Translations under genes and position numbers: made by a program | Shown here: positions 1 to 7,010 of the stretch, one piece after another | Layout: every line of letters begins with the position of its first letter | Position numbering within the stretch: the first letter of the stretch is position 1 | The notes under the pieces: generated by a model | Database searches by the model: none | Told to the model about the DNA's origin: nothing | Seen by the model: the letters and a program-made list of their open reading frames with translations, nothing else | Assembly: GCA_964577115.1 (NCBI GenBank) | Contig: CAZNXJ010000009.1 | Location: 62,001-126,000, forward strand | DNA from: CAZNXJ01 sp964577115 | GTDB lineage: Bacteria; Planctomycetota; Planctomycetia; Pirellulales; Pirellulaceae | Length of the DNA: 64,000 bases | Direction: 5' to 3'

Positions 1-1
1 C

Positions 2-577
2 GCAGTTGCGGATCATTACATGGTGTCGACTTTGACGCGGCTGGCCGTTGGCGGCGATCGCGTCACGCGCCGAGCGGCGATGTTGGCGCTAGGTTTTCTC
101 GGGACGTTCGACGAGCACAAGATTCTGGGGCGAGCCCTTCAGGATCCCGACCGTGCCGTGCGTCTGATTGCCGAGAACGGGATCCGCGAGCTGTGGCGGC
201 GCGACGGCGCCGACACCCATCAAAAGCGGCTCGATGTGATCATTCGCCTGAACGGCTCGGGACAGTACGAACGCGCGGTGGAGGCCGCGACCGAGCTAAT
301 TGAGGAATGCCCGTGGTACGCCGAAGCGTGGAATCAGCGCGCGATCGCGTATTTTCATCTGGGCGAATACGAGCCGTCGGCGAACGATTGCCAGCAGACG
401 CTGGAGCTGAACGCTTATCACTTTGCCGCGGCGGTGGGCATGGGGCAGTGCTATCTCGAGATGGGTGATGCGTTCGCCGCGCTCGAATGTTTCCGCCGCG
501 CGCTGCGTATTAACCCCGGCCTGGAGGCTGTCCGAATGCAGGTGCAGTACCTGAAACGGACGCTCGAAGAGAAATAG
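2..577 (+). CDS. HEAT/TPR-repeat protein, C-terminal part (cut by left edge)
   Basis: The reading frame is already open at base 2, so the ATG at base 20 is probably internal and the gene starts outside the window. The first 50 or so residues look like HEAT-type helical pairs (an RRAAMLALGFLG helix followed by DPDRAVRLIAENGIRELW). The rest contains about three TPR units (AERA/YAEAWNQRAIAYFHLGEYEPS and YHFAAAVGMGQCYLEMGDAFAA are typical). There is no catalytic motif. HEAT plus TPR suggests a protein-interaction scaffold; the specific role cannot be told. It ends with TAG at 575-577, 54 bases from the end of the convergent thioredoxin-fold gene. Confidence 0.7.
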   Translation, partial: AVADHYMVSTLTRLAVGGDRVTRRAAMLALGFLGTFDEHKILGRALQDPDRAVRLIAENGIRELWRRDGADTHQKRLDVIIRLNGSGQYERAVEAATELIEECPWYAEAWNQRAIAYFHLGEYEPSANDCQQTLELNAYHFAAAVGMGQCYLEMGDAFAALECFRRALRINPGLEAVRMQVQYLKRTLEEK

Positions 578-631
578 CCACCAGGCTGCGGGTGTCCTTG
601 CTATTCAGGGACGGCGAGCGTGTTCGGCGCG

Positions 632-2365
632 TTATCGCCAGAACCGCGCGTCGCCCGGGCGCTGGTCATACGCCTGCCGCGCGATTTCGACGAAGGCGTC
701 GGGTGCCTGCCAGAACTGCTGGAGCGATTGCTCGCTCGCAAACAAATAGTACTGGTTGCGGTACACCACCCCGTGCTCGCGTTTGCCGGGCACCAACCGC
801 CCCGTCGCTTTCCACTCGACGAGATCGTGCCCCGCGAGCACCGGTGCGTAGTGTTGCGGCCGGGCCTGGAAACGCTGCGCGTGCTCGGCGGACGCAAACC
901 AATAGATGCGCTGCTCGTACACGACGCTGATCTGCGAGTCGCCCGGCTGCCAGCGCGATTCTTCGACCAGCGTCACTGGGCAGTAGCCGTCGAGCGCTAA
1001 GGTGGGAGCGGCGTTGGGCGCCGTCGGCGCGATTGGCGGCAAGCTGGATTGTGTGCCGGGTGAGCTGTGCTCGGAGGGCGGCGACTCCCCTGCCCCGCGG
1101 CTCCCGTTCGCTCCGCTACCGGCGGGCGGCGAGGTGCCGGCCTGCGCGGCGAACGGAACGAAGTCCTGGATGTGCCGGGCGGTCGAGCGATCGACGCTGA
1201 ACGTATCGGCGGGTGCCTGCGGGGTTGGCGTCGTGTCAGACGGTGGTGCGTAGGACGGTAGCGTGGAAGAGCGGCTCGCTGGCGGACTGCCGGCAAAATC
1301 CGCCGCAGGCGGTGCCGCCTGCTCGCTAGGTTGCGAATACCGCGAGAACTGCGCCTGGGGGGCGTTTGTAGGAGGACCGAGCGGGCGCGATTCATGCGCG
1401 CGTGCGGGGGCGCCGGGCGGCGGCCCCAGCGGGTTTGCTGAATTCGTCGTAACTTGGTTTCGGGCCGGTGGGCCAAGCGGCTGCGATTCGTTGGCGGCGG
1501 GCGGTGTATTGGGGGCCGGCGACCGGGAAGCGTCGAAATCGCGGTCGGTCGCGTTGGTCTCGGCGCCATAGTAGGGATTGCGGATGGCGACCGACGTGTT
1601 CGGCGGGCCGAGCGGAGCGGCCGGGGCGGTTGGGGCGGGCCGAGCCGGTTCGGACGGTTCCGGTTCCGGGGCATAGGGATCGGCGGGCAGCGCGTGAGCC
1701 GGTACGAACGCGCTGGTCGGCGGGCGCGCGGTCGGCGAGCTCGCCGATGCAAGCGGCGCTGCGGTGGGTTGCTGCGCGGCCACCGGCGGTCGGATGGGCG
1801 CGGTGACCGGCGGGCTCGGTTCGCCCGTATCGATGGCCACGTGATCGGGCGTGCCGCCGATCGAGCCGGGGTCCATCGGCTTCATGGCCAAACGCGTATG
1901 CGCGGCGACTTGGTCCAGCAGGCCCACATAGCGGCCCACATCCCCGGGGCTGATCGACCGAAATACTTCGCGCCCCTCGGGCGTCACGATCACGTCCGTC
2001 GGGATGCTCTTGATGTTATAGCGCCGAGCCAGCTCGCGGTGCTCGTTGACATTTAGCTTGACGGGCACGTAATTCGCGTGAACTGCTCGTATGAAGTCGC
2101 GACGTTTGAAGACCGAGTTCTCGAGCCGCAGGCAGGGAGCGCAACTCTCCGACCAGAAATGCAGCAGCACGAGCCGGTGTTGCTGGCTGGCAAGCTGTTG
2201 GGCGGCAGCCACATCGGACTGCCACTCGATGTGGTCTTGGGCACGGGCAACGAGAGAGCTGCTGAGCAGACAGGCGATCGTCAGAACGCACCGCAGGACG
2301 TCGCTCGGTCGAGCCGCGGCGGGACGCGCGCCGCGTCGCCGCAGGAAATGCGAGTATCTTCTCAT
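632..2365 (-). CDS. Exported thioredoxin-fold protein with C-terminal YHS-like repeats
   Basis: The 577-residue product has an N-terminal hydrophobic signal (about residues 24-42, ending ...LVARAQ). A thioredoxin-like domain follows at about 45-160, with a CAPC redox motif at C75-C78 (WSESCAPC) and the cis-Pro loop YNIKSIPTDVIV. Residues about 165-455 are a low-complexity Pro/Ala/Ser linker in which the motif PLGPP recurs. Two YHS-like units close the protein, from about residue 460 (GYCPVTL..., IYWFASAEHAQRF) and about 535 (YYLFASEQSLQQF); only the first keeps the Cys. The likely role is periplasmic thiol-disulfide or metal-linked chemistry; the partner is unknown. The start is the first ATG giving a signal peptide; no strong ribosome-binding site is visible. 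Confidence 0.75.
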   Translation of the reverse strand: MRRYSHFLRRRGARPAAARPSDVLRCVLTIACLLSSSLVARAQDHIEWQSDVAAAQQLASQQHRLVLLHFWSESCAPCLRLENSVFKRRDFIRAVHANYVPVKLNVNEHRELARRYNIKSIPTDVIVTPEGREVFRSISPGDVGRYVGLLDQVAAHTRLAMKPMDPGSIGGTPDHVAIDTGEPSPPVTAPIRPPVAAQQPTAAPLASASSPTARPPTSAFVPAHALPADPYAPEPEPSEPARPAPTAPAAPLGPPNTSVAIRNPYYGAETNATDRDFDASRSPAPNTPPAANESQPLGPPARNQVTTNSANPLGPPPGAPARAHESRPLGPPTNAPQAQFSRYSQPSEQAAPPAADFAGSPPASRSSTLPSYAPPSDTTPTPQAPADTFSVDRSTARHIQDFVPFAAQAGTSPPAGSGANGSRGAGESPPSEHSSPGTQSSLPPIAPTAPNAAPTLALDGYCPVTLVEESRWQPGDSQISVVYEQRIYWFASAEHAQRFQARPQHYAPVLAGHDLVEWKATGRLVPGKREHGVVYRNQYYLFASEQSLQQFWQAPDAFVEIARQAYDQRPGDARFWR

Positions 2366-3261
2366 GGCGGCTTAGGGGGTTCCGAGGGAGCGGTGAAGAG
2401 GGCGCTGAGGCTGTGTGTGTCGTCGGCCGATCAACCTTATCGGCAGCTCGGCTGGAGAAGATGTAGCGAAAATGCGGGTCGCAGCGGTCCACCGTCGGGC
2501 AGGGACCGATTGTCCCTTCTGGCGACGCCCGAAATCCTGCCTAAATTCACATTTTCTCGTGGAGGGACAGCTTGACAGGGACGAAGAGAAGAGTAAGATG
2601 CCAGCATAAATGAACTTCCGCCTGCGAAGGCAGGCGTTGCTTGCCCAGTTAGTATCTGTGGGCGTCCCCTGACGAGTTTGGCTTCGAGCGACCGATTCGA
2701 GGCTTTCTTAGGGGCAGAGCGGCTCTCGAATCCTCTCGATGTGCGATCGTCGGCCGCGAGTACGCCATTGGCCGTTGCGACACTGGTTGCCGGGTCGCGA
2801 ACCGAGTGGTCCCGTGCGACTGCCGTGTTTCGGCAAACACCCGGCAAAGAGGGCTGTAACGCAGGACGTAGTGATTCGCAAACGGCGTCGAAGGGTGATG
2901 GACGCGTGGGGTTGCCAAAGCGGCGGCCATCATCGAAGCGAAACACTCTAGAACTCTGATTCAGGACGTCGATCTCGGAACGCCTCGACGAGGCGCCTCC
3001 AACCGGCTCTCCAGGTAAACGCGCCGTGTGGGCGGAACCCGCGGGTGTGAGAACGGCCCGCGACGGCGAGCGTTGTCGCTCGGCGGCCGGACCGATGGAG
3101 AATCATTCTCGCGCAATCAATCACAAGACGCATATAGCTTCCCGGCGAACCGCGATGGTGCGGTTCGAACGCTTCGGGCAGCAAGGCTTGTCGGAAGCCC
3201 GGAAGCGACTTTCAGCGTTTTTTTCGGTGAGCGTACGAGTGCGCTGACTTAGGTGAGGTTT
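2366..3261. other. Gene-free stretch between thioredoxin-fold gene and rho
   Basis: About 0.9 kb without a convincing protein gene: the open frames here lack ribosome-binding sites and read as Arg/Ser-rich noise. It holds a promoter-like pair at 2572-2599, a perfect 7-bp GAAG-loop hairpin at 2619-2636, an imperfect stem at 3170-3207, and a run of seven T at 3218-3224, about 10 nt after that stem. If the promoter is real, rho has a leader of roughly 650 nt. Confidence 0.5.
2572..2599 (+). promoter_or_regulatory. Putative sigma70-type promoter for the rho leader
   Basis: TTGACA at 2572-2577, a 16-base spacer, and TAAGAT at 2594-2599. The -35 is a perfect consensus match. It reads towards rho with no intervening gene. 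Assignment is by pattern only. Confidence 0.45.
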
Positions 3262-4539
3262 ATGGGGAAGAAGAAAAGGATGCGGACGAAACCGGGTGGC
3301 GGTGGCCATCCATCTACGGGAAGCAATGGTCGTGCACGGAGGCGGCGGCGGATGCCGGACCAGCGTCGCAGCATCTCGCCGGACCGCGAGCCCATGGACA
3401 ATGTGAGCTCCGATGCGCCACTCGAAGCCGGCTATGGGCTCCTGGAACTGCACCCGAACGGCTACGGCTTTCTCCGCAGTCCCGAAAACAACTATTCACG
3501 CGAGCGTACCGACCCGTTCGTACCGGGCACAATGATTGAGCGGTACGGACTGCGCCAGGGCGTGATGATCCGCGGCTACGTCCAGCATGCGCGCAAGCAG
3601 CAGGGACCGCGTCTGCGGGAGATCGTCGACGTCGATGGCCTGCCGCCGGAAAAGTATTCCGAGGTCAAGAGCTTCGATCAGCTCACGCCGATCAATCCCG
3701 AGAAGTGGTACCGGCTCGAAACCGGGCCGCAGCCACTGACGACGCGCGTCATGGACTTGCTCACGCCACTTGGCCGGGGACAGCGCGCGCTGATCGTTGC
3801 GCCGCCGCGGAGCGGCAAGACGGTGATGCTCCAGCACATCAGCCATGGCATCGCCACGAACTACCCGGACGTTCATTTGATCGTGTTGCTGATCGACGAG
3901 CGTCCGGAAGAAGTCACCGACATGCGGCGTAATGTTGACGGCGAGGTGATTGCGAGCAGCCTCGATCAGGACGTGGAAAGCCACGTGCGGCTCTCGCAGT
4001 TGGTCGTTGATCGCTGCAAGCGCCTGGCCGAAATGGGCCGGGACGTCTTCCTGCTGCTCGACTCCATCACGCGGCTCGCCCGCGCCTTCAACAAGTGGGT
4101 CGGCAACACCGGCCGGACGATGTCGGGCGGTGTCGACATCAAGGCGATGGACATTCCGAAGAAGCTGTTCGCCACGGCGCGTGCTTTCGAGGAGGGGGGA
4201 TCGCTGACTGTCGTCGGCACGGCACTCGTCGATACCGGCAGCCGGATGGACGAGCTGATCTTTCAGGAGTTCAAGGGTACGGGCAACATGGAGCTGGTGC
4301 TCGACCGGAAGCTAGCCGACCGCCGTGTGTGGCCGGCCATCGATATCACGCAGTCGGGTACGCGGCGCGAAGAGCTGCTACACGACCCGGACACGCTGCA
4401 CGCGGTCACCATGCTGCGCCGGACGCTCACGTCGATGCATCACGTGGACGCGATGGAGCAGCTCACCAAGCAGCTCGGCCGCTTCAAATCGAACGACGAG
4501 TTCATCAAGCTCATCAGCGGCGCTTCGGTACTCGACTAA
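3262..4539 (+). CDS. rho: Transcription termination factor Rho
   Basis: Hexameric RNA-dependent ATPase that terminates transcription. The 425-residue product has the RNA-binding cold-shock-like domain (LELHPNGYGFLRSPENNY, about residues 65-85) and the RecA-type ATPase. The Walker A motif APPRSGKT is at about 180-187, followed by VLLIDERPEEVTDM, the Walker B-type segment DVFLLLDSITRLARAFN and TGRTMSGGVD (Q/R-loop region). Instead of the usual N-terminal Rho_N helix bundle there is a short Lys/Arg/Gly-rich tail (MGKKKRMRTK; RARRRRR). A GTG at 3253 is in frame, but the ATG at 3262 is preceded by AGGTGAGG at good spacing and is preferred. Monocistronic, with a long upstream leader. Confidence 0.97.
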   Translation: MGKKKRMRTKPGGGGHPSTGSNGRARRRRRMPDQRRSISPDREPMDNVSSDAPLEAGYGLLELHPNGYGFLRSPENNYSRERTDPFVPGTMIERYGLRQGVMIRGYVQHARKQQGPRLREIVDVDGLPPEKYSEVKSFDQLTPINPEKWYRLETGPQPLTTRVMDLLTPLGRGQRALIVAPPRSGKTVMLQHISHGIATNYPDVHLIVLLIDERPEEVTDMRRNVDGEVIASSLDQDVESHVRLSQLVVDRCKRLAEMGRDVFLLLDSITRLARAFNKWVGNTGRTMSGGVDIKAMDIPKKLFATARAFEEGGSLTVVGTALVDTGSRMDELIFQEFKGTGNMELVLDRKLADRRVWPAIDITQSGTRREELLHDPDTLHAVTMLRRTLTSMHHVDAMEQLTKQLGRFKSNDEFIKLISGASVLD

Positions 4540-4721
4540 CCATGACCCGCGGTTAGGGAAAGCTGTCCGCCCCGGGGCGTTCTGCCGCCTATTGCGGACC
4601 GCCGCCAACGAGAGGCTGCGCGCCGAAGCGCCGGCTCGGCAAAGCACGAGCATACCCCCTCGCGAGCGATCTTTCGCTCTTGCGGCGAGTTGACTACGAT
4701 GGACGAACACCGCGGCCACTC

Positions 4722-4805
4722 CGGAGGGTAAGCGAATGGCTAGCGGCCTCATTGGAAATGAGGTGCCCCGTAAGGGGTTGCGGGTTCGAGTCCCGTGCCC
4801 TCCGC
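4722..4805 (+). tRNA. tRNA-Ser (anticodon GGA)
   Basis: A cloverleaf can be drawn. The acceptor GGAGGG pairs with CCCTCC, with G73 at 4804. The anticodon stem CCTCA/TGAGG (4747-4751 / 4759-4763) flanks the loop TTGGAAA, placing GGA at 4754-4756. A long class II variable arm has a CCCC/GGGG stem (4766-4777). The T-arm is GCGGG-TTCGAGT-CCCGT (4780-4796). The long variable arm agrees with serine identity and UCC decoding. Ends are uncertain by one base. An intrinsic terminator follows immediately. Confidence 0.95.
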
Positions 4806-4815
4806 TGTTAGGAGA

Positions 4816-4846
4816 AGCCGTCAGCGCAAGCCGTTGACGGCTTTTT
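4816..4846 (+). terminator. Intrinsic terminator of tRNA-Ser
   Basis: Perfect 8-bp stem AGCCGTCA / TGACGGCT (4816-4823 and 4835-4842) with an 11-nt loop. The run of T continues directly from the stem to 4846. It lies 11 nt downstream of the tRNA. Confidence 0.9.
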
Positions 4847-5159
4847 GTTTTGCAGCGCCGCGGTTTTTCGACTGCGCGGAACGGGAGTTCTGACGCGATT
4901 CCGGTTGCTCTCGCCTCTTCAACGTCACAACGTCGGCGCTCCGCCAATCCGCGTGCCATTTGGCCTGCCGCGAAGCGGCGAAACGCGCCACCCGGAAAAC
5001 GAATCGCCGTTTCGCGTGCAATGCGTCCACGATTCCGCGTTCCGGGGTGCTCCCCGTTACGCCCCCGATCCCCGCCAATACGCGCTGATACCAACAACGC
5101 AGCAACGTTCCCACCCGATTCATTACCCCATCACCCATGCGGTTGATGGAAAAAATTAA

Positions 5160-5192
5160 CAACGGTTGCCGGCCTCCGGCCGGCAACCGTTG
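5160..5192 (-). terminator. Perfect 15-bp hairpin, terminator-like on the minus strand
   Basis: CAACGGTTGCCGGCC (5160-5174), a 3-nt loop and its exact reverse complement (5178-5192). On the minus strand it is followed by AATTTTTTCC, the form of an intrinsic terminator. The nearest minus-strand gene (aldo/keto reductase) ends about 600 bases away, so it may instead be a general transcription barrier between the tRNA and that gene. Confidence 0.6.
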
Positions 5193-5380
5193 CATGAAAA
5201 TGTGTACGTCACGTCGCGGTGCCTATGGCGTCCATGGTTTGCTGCATTGATCAAATCCGGTTCTATTTCAATTTCTCGTTTTATTTTGTAGCTCCCGCGA
5301 GCGCGGAATGCGAAGGACACGGGCCCCATGGGACCGCAGCGCGTTTTGTTCCTGAGGGTACGCGCTTTCGCCGCTTCACA

Positions 5381-5414
5381 CCCAGGGGTGCGGGCCTTCA
5401 GCCCTTCCCCTGGG
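5381..5414. repeat. Nested hairpin (REP-like element)
   Basis: An outer stem CCCAGGGG / CCCCTGGG encloses an inner stem GGGC / GCCC with the small loop CTTCA. The 3' arm lies within the first copy of the direct repeat; the second copy carries the 3' arm (about 5601-5608) without the 5' arm. Confidence 0.6.
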
Positions 5415-5558
5415 CTGCATCCGGATCCACCGCTTCGCGGTTCTCGGTTCGGCGGGGCACCACGAAGGCCGCCGCTTCGCGGCAGGCGGGATGGTGAGCG
5501 GATTAAAAGGTGGAGTTCGCGTTTTTCGAGATTTCGCCTCAACTCACACGATGTAGCC
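5402..5558. repeat. Direct repeat, copy 1
   Basis: About 155 bp, nearly identical to 5595-5751, offset 193 bp (for example GGATCC at 5423 and 5616). The core from GGATCCACCGC to GAGATTTCG is essentially unchanged; the flanks diverge slightly. No coding capacity or transposase is attached. It contains small self-complementary pieces such as CCGCTTCGCGG. Confidence 0.9.
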
Positions 5559-5594
5559 GTCCGTCATTTCCGCCTTCATCATTTTCTTCACGGC

Positions 5595-5751
5595 CCCTTC
5601 CCCTGGGCTTCCTTCGGATCCACCGCTTCGCGGTTCTCGGTTCGGCGGGGCACCACGAAGGCCGCCGCTTCGCGGCAGGCGGGATGGTGAGCGGATTAAA
5701 AGGTGGAGTTCGCGTTTTTCGAGATTTCGACTCGATTCACACGATGTAGCC
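5595..5751. repeat. Direct repeat, copy 2
   Basis: Second copy of the element at 5402-5558. Both copies end in CACGATGTAGCC. The 36 bp between the copies is not repeated. Confidence 0.9.
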
Positions 5752-5797
5752 TTCCTCCTTAACTGCCTTCAGCCTTCCTCTGGCTCTTCTCGCTCAC

Positions 5798-6763
5798 TTA
5801 CGCCTTGGAACCTGGTAGGTTGCGCGTGGCTTCGTCGAGCTTGGCGAGGTGATCGGGCGCGAGTGTGAGTCGCATCGCGCCGAGCAGTTCTTCGAGCTGC
5901 TGGATGCTCGTGGCACTCGCAATCGGCGCTGTCACGGCGGGCTGTGCGGCGAGCCAGGCGAGCGCGATCTGCGCGGGTGTGGCACCCGTGCTGGCGGCCA
6001 CTTCATCGAGTGTTTCGAGCACGCCCAATCCGCCTTCGTTCAGATAGCGCTCGACGGCCTGGCCGCGCGCCTTGCCCTGTAGGTCGGCCGAGCTGCGGTA
6101 TTTGCCGGTAAGAAATCCGGAGGCAAGCGCAAAGTAGGGCACGACGCCGATGCCGCGCGCGACGCAGAGATCCTGTAGAGCTCCCTCGAACTTTGCGCGT
6201 TCCATAAGGTTGTAATGAGGCTGCAGTACGGTGTAGCGCGCGATCCCCTTGGCCTGACTGATATCGAGCGCCTGAGCAAGCCGTTCGGCGGTGTAATTCG
6301 ACGCGCCGATCGCTCGGACTTTGCCGGCCCGGACGAGTCGGTCGAAGGCTTCGAGCGTTGCCTCGAGCGGCGTGTCGGCGTCGTCGAGGTGCGCGAAGTA
6401 GAGATCGACGTAGTCGGTGCGGAGCCGCTTTAGCGAATCCTCCAAGGCTTTCTCGATGCGCTCCGGTGCCAGCCCCTTCGAACCACCAATTTCCATGCCG
6501 ACTTTCGTGGCGATCAGCACGTCGTCGCGGCGGCCGCGTGCGGCGAGCCACTGGCCGATTATCGACTCGGATTCGCCTCCCCGGTTCCCCGGCACCCAGG
6601 TCGAGTACACGTCGGCCGTATCAATCATTCGGCCGCCCCCCGCGATGAATGCGTCGAGGATCGAGTGCGACGCGGTAGCGTCGATCGTCCAGCCGAACAC
6701 GTTGCCGCCCAGAACCAAAGGAGGCGTCATTAGTCCACTGTCGCCCAGCTTGCGTTCATTCAT
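5798..6763 (-). CDS. Aldo/keto reductase
   Basis: NAD(P)H-dependent carbonyl reductase of the (beta/alpha)8 AKR superfamily, cytosolic. The 321-residue product begins MNERKLGDSG and carries the tetrad: D48 in MIDTADVYS, Y53, K87 in VLIATKVG and H125 in LYFAHLDD. The cofactor end has AIGASNY and PIASATS, typical of the AKR11/12-like groups. The frame is open 46 codons further upstream, but the ATG at 6763 aligns with the family start and has GGAG upstream. Substrate unknown. Monocistronic. Confidence 0.92.
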   Translation of the reverse strand: MNERKLGDSGLMTPPLVLGGNVFGWTIDATASHSILDAFIAGGGRMIDTADVYSTWVPGNRGGESESIIGQWLAARGRRDDVLIATKVGMEIGGSKGLAPERIEKALEDSLKRLRTDYVDLYFAHLDDADTPLEATLEAFDRLVRAGKVRAIGASNYTAERLAQALDISQAKGIARYTVLQPHYNLMERAKFEGALQDLCVARGIGVVPYFALASGFLTGKYRSSADLQGKARGQAVERYLNEGGLGVLETLDEVAASTGATPAQIALAWLAAQPAVTAPIASATSIQQLEELLGAMRLTLAPDHLAKLDEATRNLPGSKA

Positions 6764-7010
6764 CGTCGTGTCTCCAAGACTAAGAAGCGAGGGTGTCCGA
6801 GAAATCCTTCGCTCAATTCGCTCAAGTGTAATGGAGGAGAACGAGGCACGCCGAAGGCGGAAGGGTATGAGAATGTTTTGCATGCCCTTGCGAGGCGGCA
6901 CGGGTTCCCTGCCCGATTCGCCGATCCACTACCGTGTAGATCGATTCGCGTCACCACGCGGCACTTCGGCGACGAGACTCACTCTCGTTTCCCTCTTCCG
7001 CCTTCCTCTT

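Larger units (their letters stand above)
4851..5797. other. Gene-free, repeat-rich stretch after tRNA-Ser
   Basis: About 0.95 kb with no supportable gene. It contains a 15-bp perfect hairpin (5160-5192), a second strong hairpin (5381-5414) and a direct repeat of about 155 bp at a 193-bp offset. Open frames here are accidental: the same peptide appears twice only because the DNA is duplicated. Confidence 0.6.

Noticed and set aside
3170..3224. Intrinsic attenuator just before rho
   Set aside because: The stem is imperfect and the T-run begins about 10 bases after it, so it does not meet the form of an intrinsic terminator; kept only as a note in the leader.
5402..5751. Insertion sequence or transposon ends
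   Set aside because: Direct repeat with no transposase, inverted termini or target duplication.
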